Part shown: piece by piece, positions 29,264-40,509 of the stretch
How the letters are laid out: every line of letters starts with the position of its first letter
Numbering within the stretch: the stretch's first letter is position 1
Source: Lachnospiraceae bacterium
GTDB lineage: Bacteria > Bacillota > Clostridia > Lachnospirales > Lachnospiraceae
Length of the DNA: 64,000 bases
Assembly: GCA_015057425.1 (NCBI GenBank)
Contig: SVEL01000002.1
Location: 124,001-188,000, forward strand
Reading direction: 5' to 3'
Made by a program: the position numbers and the translations under genes
The notes under the pieces: generated by a model
Database searches by the model: none
Told to the model about the DNA's origin: nothing
The model's input: only the letters and a program-made list of their open reading frames with translations

Positions 29264-32200
29264 TTATTTTACTCTTGTAACTGTAATCTTTGCATAAAGT
29301 ACTTTGCCATGAACTTTAACCATAATAGTTGTAGTTCCTACACCTCGTGCAATAACCTTACCTGTCTGGTCAACTGTAGCAATTCTGTTATTACTTGTAA
29401 AATATTTTGGTGTAGCTGTTGCTCCAAATACATCAAGCTGGAATGAATCATACTGTTCTAATGTAATATATGACTTATTCAGCGCGAGAACCTTAACTTC
29501 ACAAGTATCTTCTACTCCGGATTCTCCGACACAATAAATTGTACAATTACCCTGGCCTACTGCTGTAACAAGACCGTTAGCATCAACTGTTGCAACTGAA
29601 ATATCATCTGATATCCATGTTACCGATTCTGTAGTATTCATCGGATATGTTCTGCTTGAAAGCTGTCTTGTCTGTCCCGGGAAGAATACGATTTCTGATG
29701 AATCGATTATAACCTTAGTAATAGGAACAGCCTTTCTTACAGTTACCTTACAGGAACCAACTATGTCATTACCATCTTCACTTGTTGCATATACATAACA
29801 TACACCTGCTTTAACACCGGTAATAACACCATTAAAGTCAACTGTTGCTATTTCCGGATTCGAAGACGTCCATGTTACAGTCTTTATAGACGCATTATCA
29901 GGAGTTACATTGGCCTTTACGGCTATTTCTTTACCTTCAAGTATTGTCACTGTCGGCGGTACAACTTCTATCAATTCTACCGGTTCAATAACTCTTATCT
30001 TAACTGTATCAAATAACTCACTACCGTCAGCTGCTGTTGCAGTTATTACTGCCGTACCATATCCAACACCTGTTATCTTACCTTTTTGATCTACCTTTAT
30101 AATACTTTCATCATCGCTTGACCATATAATACTCTGGTTAGATGCTGATTCAGGAAGTACCTGTGCAGTAAGATATCTTGAACTGTTTATATTAAGATAC
30201 GGACCTGTTTCATCAATCTTTATAGATGTTACAAATTCATTTACAATAACTTTACAGCTTGCTATAAGTCCTCTTTCTACTGTAGTTACGATAATAATAC
30301 ATTCGCCACCCTTAATAGCTCTGATAACACCATTTTCATCAACTGTGGCAACTGAATCATCACTTGAAACAAATGTTACTGACTTATTATCTGCATCTAT
30401 CGGCGAAACTGAAGGTATAAGAAGGAATTGATCTCCTTTCATAAGTTCCAGTTCCGTTACATTAAGTTCAATACCTGTTACCGGTTCTGTAACAGTAACA
30501 AGACATTTAGCTATTACTCCGCTATCCTCACTTGTAGCAACGATACTACACTGACCCGGTGAAATAGTTGTTACCATACCTGTCTTATCTACTGTAGCAA
30601 TAGATTCGTCTGTACTTGACCAAACGATTGTTTTATTAACTGCGTTGTCAGGCTTTGCTGCACCATATAACCAGAAGATTGTACCCTTTCTTACGGATAT
30701 TTCCGTCATACTAAGTTCAATGCTTTCAACCGCCTGGTATACAGTTACATTACACATTGCCGTAACACCACTGTCATTTGACTGGCAAAGGATTGCTGCG
30801 TTACCGCTTCCAACTGCCTTTAATAAACCATCTTCATCAATAGTTACAACGTTTGTATTTGATGAAATCCATGTAACAGACTTATCTGTAGCTGTCGTTG
30901 GCAATACTGCCGCTGTAAGTCTGAATGTATCACCTATTTTTAAAGTAACATCATTATAGTCAATGGAAACACTTACAACCGGATCATTAATATAAAACTC
31001 ACAAGTTGCAATCAAGCTTCCTTCTGTACCTGTATCAACTGTCTGGGCAATGATTGTTGCCTTACCCGGACTAACAAATGTTACGAAACCATTTTCAGAA
31101 ACTGTTGCTACTGCAGGATTTGATGATTCCCATGTAACAGCAGTATTAACGCCCGGTCCTTCCGGTGCTATTGTATATGACAACTGGTAATTTCCTACAG
31201 AAAGACTTGCTTCTACTCTTGTTCTTGACATTGTAATTCCGGTTACAGGAACACGTACATGCAACGAACATGAAGCAACCTTTATACCATCCATTGTGAT
31301 AACTGAAATTGTACAATCACCACCGTCTACGCCTGTTACAACACCCTGCTGGTTAACTGTTGCAATAGTCTCATCACTTGATACCCAAAGCACCTGCATA
31401 TTATCAGGAAGTTCAGGTTCAAATGTAATTACCATCGGATATTCGGCGCCTTTATCAATTTCCAGTTTTGTCGGATAAATTGTAATATTCTGTACCGGAT
31501 TATTAACTGACACTTCACAGCTTGCAAACTTCTTAACGCCATTTATTGTCTGAACTGCAGTAACTGTAGTTGTACCCTTTGATAGACCTGTTACAATTAC
31601 TTTATATTTTTCATCTTCTATGTAATCAATGGAAACCACTGATTCATCCTTGATAATCCACGAAACTGTAGCATCTGTATCTGTAACCAATGCTGAAAGT
31701 TCAAATGAATCACCAACATTCATCAAATGTTCTGTTTCACTTACGGCAAAATCATCTACAACCGTAACTGTTATTGTTCCGCTTAAAACAGCCTCACCAG
31801 GGAAAAGAGATGTACTGTCAAGTGTTGCCTTGATATTACATACACCTGCGCTTACAGCTGTTACAACGCCGTATCTGTCTACCGTACATACTGATGTATT
31901 ATCAGATGTCCAGTTAACACCTGTGGAATCGGTATTAGTCACAAGCTCTGCAATATCACCTACTGTCATGGTAATATTTCCGTTAGCAATACCGAAATCA
32001 ACTCTGATTTCCATGTACTGTCCAAACTTCTTTGCCAACTCTTCAGGCGTCATTACCGCATACTTTTCGTATTTTGCATAATCATAATTCGGATAACAGT
32101 AAACTTGTGTTATACCTGCGCCTTTACCTGTCACTGTACCTATAATATCAACAGTAACTATACTTTCATCAACCACATACCATAAAAGATTTGTTGGTTT

Positions 32201-32929
32201 ACCTGCATTTGTATTACTAAACAACTCATACTGTTCATTTGGTGAAATTTTAATCTGTGTTGTCTTATTAACCTGAGCAGCTACAATTATATCAAATGAA
32301 TCTCTCTGTCCGTCAGGTGTTTCAACAGTAATAGTTGCACTACCTGCACCTACTGCCTTAACTGTACCGAAGTTTGATGATGTATGTTCTGTATCAATTT
32401 CTATAACATCATTGTCTGAAGATGTCCATACAAGTGCATCACCTATATCTGATGTATAGTTTGTCCAAACTGTTACGTTGTCACCAACAGACCATTCATA
32501 AGGTTCTGCAGGTTTATTAATGATTCCGAAAGATACCTGGATAGTTCTCGATGTACTTGCTATGACATTTCCGCTGTTATCAAGATAATATGCTTTGACA
32601 ATGGCACGACCTGCACCTGTTGCTCTTATCTCTGCGCCTGTTCCGTAATTTCTTCCTTCCGAATCAACATCCTGTGTACTTACAGATACAATTCCCGGAT
32701 CAGAAGATTCCCAGTATACATATGCTGATGAAACAGGGACATCATCAATGTCTCCTTCTGCTCTGGCGGTCCAATATTCAAAATATCCAACCTCCCACAT
32801 GGAAGTAACATTTTGCTCAATGGTAACAGTAACGCTTGACGCCATTATTATATTTACAGCCACAGTACCTGCGACAGCTAAAATTGCAACTAAAAGTAAT
32901 TGTTTCCAGTATTTTAATACTCTTGACAT
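29264..32929 (-). CDS. secreted/surface protein with many tandem BIG2 (Ig-like) domains
   Basis: signal-like N-term; repeated V.W.SS(D/N)..VA.V...G.VT....G...I.A motif. Confidence 0.88.
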   Translation of the reverse strand: MSRVLKYWKQLLLVAILAVAGTVAVNIIMASSVTVTIEQNVTSMWEVGYFEYWTARAEGDIDDVPVSSAYVYWESSDPGIVSVSTQDVDSEGRNYGTGAEIRATGAGRAIVKAYYLDNSGNVIASTSRTIQVSFGIINKPAEPYEWSVGDNVTVWTNYTSDIGDALVWTSSDNDVIEIDTEHTSSNFGTVKAVGAGSATITVETPDGQRDSFDIIVAAQVNKTTQIKISPNEQYELFSNTNAGKPTNLLWYVVDESIVTVDIIGTVTGKGAGITQVYCYPNYDYAKYEKYAVMTPEELAKKFGQYMEIRVDFGIANGNITMTVGDIAELVTNTDSTGVNWTSDNTSVCTVDRYGVVTAVSAGVCNIKATLDSTSLFPGEAVLSGTITVTVVDDFAVSETEHLMNVGDSFELSALVTDTDATVSWIIKDESVVSIDYIEDEKYKVIVTGLSKGTTTVTAVQTINGVKKFASCEVSVNNPVQNITIYPTKLEIDKGAEYPMVITFEPELPDNMQVLWVSSDETIATVNQQGVVTGVDGGDCTISVITMDGIKVASCSLHVRVPVTGITMSRTRVEASLSVGNYQLSYTIAPEGPGVNTAVTWESSNPAVATVSENGFVTFVSPGKATIIAQTVDTGTEGSLIATCEFYINDPVVSVSIDYNDVTLKIGDTFRLTAAVLPTTATDKSVTWISSNTNVVTIDEDGLLKAVGSGNAAILCQSNDSGVTAMCNVTVYQAVESIELSMTEISVRKGTIFWLYGAAKPDNAVNKTIVWSSTDESIATVDKTGMVTTISPGQCSIVATSEDSGVIAKCLVTVTEPVTGIELNVTELELMKGDQFLLIPSVSPIDADNKSVTFVSSDDSVATVDENGVIRAIKGGECIIIVTTVERGLIASCKVIVNEFVTSIKIDETGPYLNINSSRYLTAQVLPESASNQSIIWSSDDESIIKVDQKGKITGVGYGTAVITATAADGSELFDTVKIRVIEPVELIEVVPPTVTILEGKEIAVKANVTPDNASIKTVTWTSSNPEIATVDFNGVITGVKAGVCYVYATSEDGNDIVGSCKVTVRKAVPITKVIIDSSEIVFFPGQTRQLSSRTYPMNTTESVTWISDDISVATVDANGLVTAVGQGNCTIYCVGESGVEDTCEVKVLALNKSYITLEQYDSFQLDVFGATATPKYFTSNNRIATVDQTGKVIARGVGTTTIMVKVHGKVLYAKITVTRVK

Positions 32930-33124
32930 ACACATTCTCCATTCCGGTATTATACCAAATATGCTTTATTTAAACTTAATTATCATCTTTTCTAAGTCAT
33001 GATAGACTTCACCTTATTGCATATATCGGTAATATCAAAAAAATACTTTAGCTTTTTTAGTAATATTTTTTAAATTTTTTCAACATATTGTGTTTTTTTA
33101 CAAATAAAGATACAAAATGAAGTA

Positions 33125-33769
33125 CTACCTGAATCTGTCACACTCAAACTTTGACATTGTGTTAAGACAATTCAACAGGCTCATAAAGCGCTTATCTATA
33201 GGTCCTTCATCTATTACGATGTCAAGTGATGCAGCAATATCATTAATAAGTCTGTCATCAATTTTCTGTCTTATGGATACAAGAATTGCCTTCTTCTCTT
33301 TCACTGTATCAGCTTCGAGGAACTGCATAAGATACCTGTTACATCCTTCAACTTCCGTTTCTTCTGAAAATGTTACTTCTTCAAACGGTTCCTCAATAAC
33401 TTCTTCTACAAGTGTTACTTCTTCAAACGGTTTCTCAATAACTTCTTCTTCTACAGGTGTTACTTCTTCAAACGGTTCCTTAATAACTTCATCTTCTACA
33501 GGTGTTACTTCTTCAAACAACTCTTCCTTCAGAGATTTCTTATCAACCTTTTCAAATCTGTACTCCTGTTGCACTTCCGGATACTTTTCTCTGTCAACTT
33601 TGCTTAAGAACATTTTTAATGGTCTTGCATACATAGAAAAGTCTCCGTACAAAGCCTGATATATAACAAGTTCTTCTTTTGTCTCGGAATGTATTGCCAC
33701 TCCTATTATCTGATAAAGTTTACCTTTAAAATGTCTGTATATTTCCCCTGCAACCACGTTTCTTTCCAT
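33125..33769 (-). CDS. DUF1653 domain protein with acidic tandem repeats
   Basis: GEIYRHFKGKLYQIIGVAIHSETKEELVIYQALYGDFSMYARPLKMFLSKVD; repeats FEEVTPVEEEVIEKP. Confidence 0.8.
   Translation of the reverse strand: MERNVVAGEIYRHFKGKLYQIIGVAIHSETKEELVIYQALYGDFSMYARPLKMFLSKVDREKYPEVQQEYRFEKVDKKSLKEELFEEVTPVEDEVIKEPFEEVTPVEEEVIEKPFEEVTLVEEVIEEPFEEVTFSEETEVEGCNRYLMQFLEADTVKEKKAILVSIRQKIDDRLINDIAASLDIVIDEGPIDKRFMSLLNCLNTMSKFECDRFR
33372..33520. repeat. ~42-45 bp tandem repeats in DUF1653 gene
   Basis: repeated GTTACTTCTTCAAACGG(T)T... Confidence 0.75.
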
Positions 33770-33841
33770 AATAAATACCCTTTCATATATCATTAAAATG
33801 TACAACAACCCGAGAATAAGTATCCCCGAGTTGTCTTTATA

Positions 33842-35047
33842 TTACATGTTATCAAATGTATTTCTGATAGCTTTGATGAATTCTTCGCTGTTAAGCACAG
33901 TTGGATTTTCCATAGTTGTGATTATAGCTAAGTCATTTGTCATCTGACCGTCTTCAATTGTCTTAATACAAGCCTTGTCCATCTTATCTGCAAACTCAAC
34001 CAATTCCTTAATTCCGTCAAGTTCTCCTCTCTTTCTGAGAGCACCTGTCCATGCAAAGATAGTTGCGATTGGATTTGTAGATGTCTTTTCTCCTTTAAGA
34101 TGCTTGTAATAATGTCTCTGTACTGTACCGTGAGCTGCTTCATACTCATAGTTTCCTTCCGGTGACACAAGCACTGATGTCATCATTGAAAGTGAACCGA
34201 AAGCTGTAGCAACCATATCACTCATAACATCGCCGTCATAATTCTTACATGCCCAGATATATCCGCCTTCTGAACGAATAACTCGTGCAACAGCATCATC
34301 AATAAGAGTATAGAAATATTCGATGCCTGCTTCTTTAAATTTAGCATCGTATTCTTTATCATAGATTTCCTGGAATATATCTTTAAATGTATGATCGTAT
34401 TTCTTAGAAATAGTATCCTTTGTTGCAAACCAAAGATCCTGTTTTGTATCAAGCGCATAATTAAAGCAGCTTCTTGCAAAGCTTTCAATTGAACCTTCAA
34501 GATTATGCTGTCCCTGAAGAACGCCTGCTCCCTTATACTCATGGATAAGTTCTCTTGTTTCTGTACCATCAGCGGCTGTAAATACAAGTTCTGCCTTACC
34601 TGCACAAGGTACTTTCATCTCCGTAGCTTTATAAACATCACCGTATGCATGTCTTGCAATAGTGATAGGCTTTTTCCAGTTCTTTACATATGGCTCAATA
34701 CCTTTAACAATGATTGGTGCTCTGAAAACAGTACCATCAAGAATTGCTCTGATAGTTCCGTTAGGGCTCTTCCACATTTCCTTAAGGTCATATTCTGTCA
34801 TACGTGCAGCGTTTGGTGTAATAGTTGCACATTTAACTGCTACACCGTATTTCTTAGTTGCATTAGCTGAATCTACAGTAACCTGATCGTTTGTTTCGTT
34901 TCTATATTCAAGTCCAAGGTCATAATATTCCGACTTCAAATCAACATATGGAAGAATAAGTTCATCCTTTATCCATTTCCATAAAATTCTTGTCATTTCG
35001 TCTCCGTCCATTTCTACAAGTGGAGTTGTCATTTTAATCTTGTCCAT
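33842..35047 (-). CDS. icd: NADP-dependent isocitrate dehydrogenase
   Basis: [28 protein letters not shown]...[32 protein letters not shown]. Confidence 0.95.
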   Translation of the reverse strand: MDKIKMTTPLVEMDGDEMTRILWKWIKDELILPYVDLKSEYYDLGLEYRNETNDQVTVDSANATKKYGVAVKCATITPNAARMTEYDLKEMWKSPNGTIRAILDGTVFRAPIIVKGIEPYVKNWKKPITIARHAYGDVYKATEMKVPCAGKAELVFTAADGTETRELIHEYKGAGVLQGQHNLEGSIESFARSCFNYALDTKQDLWFATKDTISKKYDHTFKDIFQEIYDKEYDAKFKEAGIEYFYTLIDDAVARVIRSEGGYIWACKNYDGDVMSDMVATAFGSLSMMTSVLVSPEGNYEYEAAHGTVQRHYYKHLKGEKTSTNPIATIFAWTGALRKRGELDGIKELVEFADKMDKACIKTIEDGQMTNDLAIITTMENPTVLNSEEFIKAIRNTFDNM

Positions 35048-35129
35048 ATTTGTTCCCTTTCCTCTCTTTTAAATTATAAATCTTTCGGAATTATACCACG
35101 AAATGTTTTTAATATCAAGATTTAACAAA

Positions 35130-35915
35130 TCATTGCTCAGGATTTTCTCCTCTTCTGATGTACCATGCTTTTTCAAGCTTACTTCTCTTGATTTTTCTGC
35201 CCCATGCTATCTTGCATGTTCTGTAATCCGCATTACATTCCGCCACAATTATATATTCATCGGTTTTCTCAATAATCAAAACCGAGTGAGTATCATTACT
35301 TATTCTGGCCTGGTCGCCGACCTGAACTTTATCGTAATCATAAAATGCCCATGCAGGCGTATCAGTACCAAATATGTAGTCACTACAAAGACTTGCAAAT
35401 CCAAGACACTGCGCCCCTCTTACCGAATACGGAAAAACTGAGTTCGTTATACCTTTATACACATTGCATTTCATATCATAATCAATATCACTCTCATCTT
35501 TGTGGTCACAAGGTTTATCAGTTACGGCATAATATTCATACTTTTCACCATTTTTGTGATTCCAGTAAGTATCCGCCGGGAAAATCACTTTAAGTTCTTC
35601 AATTTTTTTAGTTATAGCAGCCAGTTCTTCTTCCGTATAAGTCTGTTCTTTTGCAGTTTCTTTTTCTGTTTGTTTCTCTGTTGTAGGTTCTTCCGTCGTA
35701 GGCTCTTCCGTCGTAGGTTCTTCTGTAGTAGGCTCTTCTGTAGTAGGTTCTTCCGTAGTAGGTTCTTCTGTTGCAGATTTTTCTGTTGTTGTTTCTGTTA
35801 CAGACTCTTTTGTTTGCTGTCCTGCCGGTTTTTCTTTTTCATTTTCAATAACCAGACAGGCAATCAAAATTACTGCTATAACAAAGCATACAATTATCCC
35901 GACATTCTTTTTCAT
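35130..35915 (-). CDS. membrane-anchored putative NlpC/P60- or CHAP-like cysteine hydrolase with TTEEP repeat linker
   Basis: N-term TM, EEPTT tandem repeats, QCLGFASLCSDY...DTHSVLIIEKTD Cys/His pattern. Confidence 0.6.
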   Translation of the reverse strand: MKKNVGIIVCFVIAVILIACLVIENEKEKPAGQQTKESVTETTTEKSATEEPTTEEPTTEEPTTEEPTTEEPTTEEPTTEKQTEKETAKEQTYTEEELAAITKKIEELKVIFPADTYWNHKNGEKYEYYAVTDKPCDHKDESDIDYDMKCNVYKGITNSVFPYSVRGAQCLGFASLCSDYIFGTDTPAWAFYDYDKVQVGDQARISNDTHSVLIIEKTDEYIIVAECNADYRTCKIAWGRKIKRSKLEKAWYIRRGENPEQ

Positions 35916-35919
35916 AAAA

Positions 35920-38202
35920 TCAACCCACCGCCTTTTTTAACATAAACATTCTGACAATAAGCATTATAATATATGTTATTAAACCATATATAATCATTTC
36001 AAATGTAATCTGTTCCAAGGAAAAAATATTTCCAAATGCAAATATGCAAACAAACAGTACGCCATACATTAACACTACAAGAATGGTTCTCATTATATTA
36101 AATGGTCTGCATACTACAAATAATTCTACCATAGATGCGCACATAAGTCCAACAAATACCCATGTTCCGCGATTAACATCCGATGTATCCGCAACTGTAG
36201 CTACGAAAAGTGCAATACACGTATTTATTACCATTGAAAGTCCCGCCGGTACTGCTTTTCTAAGCACATTATTAAAGAATTTGCCTTTTACAATATTGTA
36301 GTTTGGTTCAAGTGCAAGTATAAATGACGGAATTCCGATAATGGTTGAACTGATTAATGTCATTTGTATCGGTTCAAAAGGATAAGTAAATGGTAAAATC
36401 ATAAAAATAATTGCCATTGCGATGGAAAATACTGTTTTCATCAGAAACAAAGCCGATGACCTTTGAAGATTATTAATATCTCTTCTACCTTCATTAAAAA
36501 TCTGAGGAATTGATTCAAAATCAGAATTTAATAATATAATATTTGAAACATTTCCAGCAGCCTCGCTTCCGTTTTTCATGGCAATACTGCAATCAGATTC
36601 CTTAAGTGCCATTACATCATTGGTTCCGTCACCGACCATACCCGTAACATATCCGGCTTCTTTAAGTGCCTCAACAATAAGGCATTTCTGGTTTGGTGTA
36701 ACCCTGCCAAAGATATTGTATTCAAGGGCTGCTTTCTTTACCTTTTTATCTGTATCAAGACTTGACGCATCTATATACTTGTCCGCATCTTCAACACCGG
36801 CTTCCATAGCAACACTTGCTACAGTATATACATTATCTCCTGAAAGAACTTTTATCTTTATTCCCTGTTTTTTCAAAAATTCAAATGTTTCATTTACATC
36901 CTTTTTAACCATATCGGATATAACTACATATCCGAGAAGTTCCTTTTCATCTTCATAAGATTTTGCAAACCCCAAAACCCTGTTTCCCTGTTTTTGATAT
37001 TGTAAAATCTTATCTTTTAAATTTTCATCATCTTTATCAACAAACTTTTCTGCTGCTCCGAAATAATAACTTCCGGAATTTTCAAATGATGCCATTCCCC
37101 ATTTCTTTTCTGATGAAAATTCACGTCTTTCCACACAGTTCCATAAAGTGTCCGGTTGCTTAAGTATATCCTTTATAGCTAATGATGTCTGATTATCATT
37201 TTCCATAGCATAAATATACTGTGCAAGCTCCCCTTTAAAACGTTTGTCATCATACTTTTCGTTTACACTAACAAATTTTTTAACCTGCATCTTTCCTTCT
37301 GTAATTGTTCCTGTCTTATCCAGACACAGCACATTTACCCTTGCAAGTGTTTCCACGCAATACATTTCCTGAACAAGAATATTTTTTCTGCCAAGACGAA
37401 TTGTACTAAGTGCCATAACCATACTGCAGAGAAGTATAAGTCCCGATGGTATCATTCCTATAATAGCAGCACTTGAAGATATATATGCCTCACTTATTTC
37501 ACTGTTTTGTACAAATACCTGTTTTAAAAAAAGTAATGCAAATATAGGAAGTATAAAAAATGAAACTATCTTAACAAATTTCTTTGTAGATAAAAGTATT
37601 TCTGAATTTATCTTCTTAATATACTTGGCCTTTTTCGTAATATTATTGACATAATTGTCATTTCCAACATGTATTATCTTAGAATATACTCTTCCGGAAA
37701 CAACAAAACTTCCTGATAAAATTTCGTCTCCTTCTTTTTTAAATACAGGTTCGCTTTCACCTGTAAGCAGACTTTCATTGACCTCACATTTTCCTTCTAA
37801 AATAATACTGTCTGCACATATCTGACTTCCGTTGACATACTCGCAGATATCATCCAATACTAATTCATCAATCGATACCTTTTCCTTTTTACCGTCTCTT
37901 ATAACTGACGCTGTCGGTGAGGCAAGAACCGAAAGCCTGTCGATTACTGTTTTTGATCTTATTTCCTGGAAAATTCCTATTACTGCATTCCAAACTACCA
38001 CACCCAGAAAAAGTGTGTTTTTATATGACCCTGTCAAAATAATCCCAATGGCAATAAGTATATTTAACAGATTAAACCACGTAAATATATTGGTGTACAA
38101 TATCTGACCTATTGATTTAGTTTTTATAACTGTTCCTGTATTTATCAGTCCGGCCTGTTTTCTTTTTATAACTTCTTCCTTTGTCAATCCATTCATCTTC
38201 AT
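35920..38202 (-). CDS. P-type cation-translocating ATPase
   Basis: LCLDKTGTITEG, TGES, MVGDGTNDVMALKESDCSIAM; start moved to MKMNGL. Confidence 0.9.
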   Translation of the reverse strand: MKMNGLTKEEVIKRKQAGLINTGTVIKTKSIGQILYTNIFTWFNLLNILIAIGIILTGSYKNTLFLGVVVWNAVIGIFQEIRSKTVIDRLSVLASPTASVIRDGKKEKVSIDELVLDDICEYVNGSQICADSIILEGKCEVNESLLTGESEPVFKKEGDEILSGSFVVSGRVYSKIIHVGNDNYVNNITKKAKYIKKINSEILLSTKKFVKIVSFFILPIFALLFLKQVFVQNSEISEAYISSSAAIIGMIPSGLILLCSMVMALSTIRLGRKNILVQEMYCVETLARVNVLCLDKTGTITEGKMQVKKFVSVNEKYDDKRFKGELAQYIYAMENDNQTSLAIKDILKQPDTLWNCVERREFSSEKKWGMASFENSGSYYFGAAEKFVDKDDENLKDKILQYQKQGNRVLGFAKSYEDEKELLGYVVISDMVKKDVNETFEFLKKQGIKIKVLSGDNVYTVASVAMEAGVEDADKYIDASSLDTDKKVKKAALEYNIFGRVTPNQKCLIVEALKEAGYVTGMVGDGTNDVMALKESDCSIAMKNGSEAAGNVSNIILLNSDFESIPQIFNEGRRDINNLQRSSALFLMKTVFSIAMAIIFMILPFTYPFEPIQMTLISSTIIGIPSFILALEPNYNIVKGKFFNNVLRKAVPAGLSMVINTCIALFVATVADTSDVNRGTWVFVGLMCASMVELFVVCRPFNIMRTILVVLMYGVLFVCIFAFGNIFSLEQITFEMIIYGLITYIIMLIVRMFMLKKAVG

Positions 38203-38267
38203 AACTTTCCATTCCCGGGTTATCACCCATCTATATACTCACAGATTAACACAAATCACTGTCTTCT

Positions 38268-39176
38268 TCAATGCAAAAATTTACTTACGTTTACTATTCC
38301 GCACCCTTGTACATTCTTTGGTCTTCCACCATCATATGCTGTATGGCACAATCTTTCGCGGATGTATTCCTGACTGCATTTCCCGTGTATTTCTAAATAA
38401 AGCGTTATAATTCCGCTTAATATTGCAGCAGACATAGATGTGCCGCTTTTTATTACATAACCTGTACCACTGTTTCTGCAACTTGGGATATTGGAACCGG
38501 GTGCTGTAATATCAGGCTTAAAATACAGATAATTTTCATTTCCCCTTCCTGAATAATTCTTTACTACACCTTTTCTTCCGTCTACAAGAATCGGGACATT
38601 ATCATCAGAGGAACCTACTGTAATTACTTCTCTAAAAATCCCCGGCATTGTTATTGTCCCATCACCGGGGCCGTTATTACCGGCTGCTGCAACTACTATA
38701 ATCCCACTATCAACCAAATCCTTTACTGCAAAGTGAAACTGCATTTTCTTTTGCTCATCATCTAATTCCATGGCGCTTCCTATGGAAAAATTTGCAACTG
38801 CAATATTATATCGTTCTTTATTTTCTATTATCCACTTTACTCCCTTAATAACATTTTTTATATTACCTTTACCCTTTTTATCTAAAATTCTCACTGATAT
38901 AATATCTGCTTCAGGTGCAATTCCTCTAAACCTTCCGTTACATCCATATCCTCCTCCGGCTATAATTCCGGCAATATGCGTACCATGTCCGTATACGTCA
39001 TATAAATATCTGTCAAAGCTCACTTTATCACCGGTACAGTCCACAGATGCCACTATCCTGTTATATAAATCAATATGTTCATATACTCCGCTGTCAAAAA
39101 CGGCAACTCCCATTCCATTGCCCGTATAGTCTATATTCCTTAACTCTTTTAAAATATCCCCATAAAAAATTTCCAT
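38268..39176 (-). CDS. S8 family (subtilisin-like) peptidase without signal peptide
   Basis: VAVFDSGVYEHID, YGHGTHIAGIIAG, SGTSMSAAILSG. Confidence 0.92.
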   Translation of the reverse strand: MEIFYGDILKELRNIDYTGNGMGVAVFDSGVYEHIDLYNRIVASVDCTGDKVSFDRYLYDVYGHGTHIAGIIAGGGYGCNGRFRGIAPEADIISVRILDKKGKGNIKNVIKGVKWIIENKERYNIAVANFSIGSAMELDDEQKKMQFHFAVKDLVDSGIIVVAAAGNNGPGDGTITMPGIFREVITVGSSDDNVPILVDGRKGVVKNYSGRGNENYLYFKPDITAPGSNIPSCRNSGTGYVIKSGTSMSAAILSGIITLYLEIHGKCSQEYIRERLCHTAYDGGRPKNVQGCGIVNVSKFLH

Positions 39177-39181
39177 AAAAA

Positions 39182-39215
39182 AACCAATACTACGTTTTAA
39201 TACATAGTATTGGTT
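39182..39215 (-). terminator. terminator after ddl
   Basis: AACCAATACTA...TAGTATTGGTT followed by T run on minus strand. Confidence 0.75.
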
Positions 39216-39237
39216 AAAATTTTAAATGTTACCGCTA

Positions 39238-40455
39238 TTACATCTTACTTCCTTTGGCACCTTTAGCGCCACCGCCAAGCTTTACGCCTTCAAGTACATT
39301 TGTTTCAAATGAAAATACAAGATTTTCTTCGCGTCTGTTTCTCTTAAGTGCAAGCTTTATCATTCTGTCAAGAAGTTCTGTGTATGAAACTCCGAGAGGC
39401 TCCCAAAGATAAAATGAAAGTGAACCCGGAATTGTATTAATTTCGTTAAGATAAACTTCGTTTGTATCCATATCTATCATGAAGTCTATTCTTGATACGC
39501 CGTTACAGCCTAATACTTTAAATGACTTTACAGCCATTTCACGAATCTCCGCTCTTGTTTCATCAGATATTTCTGCAGGAATCTTTCTTGCGAGAGATGC
39601 CATACCCTTTGAACCGCCGGTCTTTGTTCCTGTCTTTGTCTTTGAACCACCACCCATATATTTATCCTTGTAATCAAGAATATCCCCGTGGCTTACAGGC
39701 TCTTCACACTCTGATGCTTCCGCTTCTATTTCGTCACCTAAAACTGAACAGTTGATTTCTTTAAGATTTGTTATGGCTTTTTCTACAATAACTTTATCCG
39801 CAAATTTAAATGCAAGCTCTAAAGAAGAATCAAGCCCTTCTCTATCCTTTGCTTTACTTATGCCTACACTTGAACCAAGATTTACAGGCTTAACAATCAT
39901 AGGATAAGATATTTTTGCTTCTATTTCATCTATAAGCTTTTCACTGTCTTCATTGTACTGCCATGAATATACTCTTTCACAGTCAAGAACGGGAACATCA
40001 TTATACTTTAACACTGTCTTCATCACATACTTATCCATGCCTACTGCTGATGATGTAACATCACAGCCAACCATAGGAAGATTAAACATCTTTATAAAGC
40101 CCTGTATAGTTCCGTCTTCTACATTTGTTCCATGTACTATAGGAAATGCTACGTCTACCGTATCATATACTTTCTTTGAAAATCCCTTTGGCGTAACATA
40201 CATAATGTTAACCTTATTGCCGTCATTTACGAAAGCAACCTTCTTACTTTCTTTTAAAAGCTTCGGTATATTTTTATAGCTTTCAATATTCCCGATATTT
40301 TCACCTATATACATTTCATTTTCCTTTGAAATATAAATAGGTATTACCTGGTACTTTTCAGTATTTATGTATCCTATGGCCTGAATTGCTGATATGATTG
40401 AGATTTCATGTTCGGTTGTTTTACCACCGAACATTACAGCTACCTTTATTTTCAT
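39238..40455 (-). CDS. ddl: D-alanine--D-alanine ligase
   Basis: VMFGGKTTEHEISIISA, PMIVKPVNLGSSVGISKA, NEINTIPGSLSFYLWEP. Confidence 0.93.
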   Translation of the reverse strand: MKIKVAVMFGGKTTEHEISIISAIQAIGYINTEKYQVIPIYISKENEMYIGENIGNIESYKNIPKLLKESKKVAFVNDGNKVNIMYVTPKGFSKKVYDTVDVAFPIVHGTNVEDGTIQGFIKMFNLPMVGCDVTSSAVGMDKYVMKTVLKYNDVPVLDCERVYSWQYNEDSEKLIDEIEAKISYPMIVKPVNLGSSVGISKAKDREGLDSSLELAFKFADKVIVEKAITNLKEINCSVLGDEIEAEASECEEPVSHGDILDYKDKYMGGGSKTKTGTKTGGSKGMASLARKIPAEISDETRAEIREMAVKSFKVLGCNGVSRIDFMIDMDTNEVYLNEINTIPGSLSFYLWEPLGVSYTELLDRMIKLALKRNRREENLVFSFETNVLEGVKLGGGAKGAKGSKM

Positions 40456-40509
40456 GTTAATAATTCCTTTCTGACTTAATTCCTCGTTATTAAATGCTTC
40501 TTAAACATA

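Noticed and set aside
33117-33659. Plus-strand ORF rich in TSSNGSSITSSS repeats
   Set aside because: Antisense of the DUF1653 tandem repeats.
35502-35945. Plus-strand Phe/Arg/Cys-rich ORF
   Set aside because: Antisense shadow of the TTEEP repeat gene; composition is an artefact.
39550-39670. Gly/Lys/Thr-rich insertion in Ddl (GGGSKTKTGTKTGGSKG)
   Set aside because: Flexible loop insertions near the omega-loop region are common in clostridial Ddl; not strong enough as a finding.
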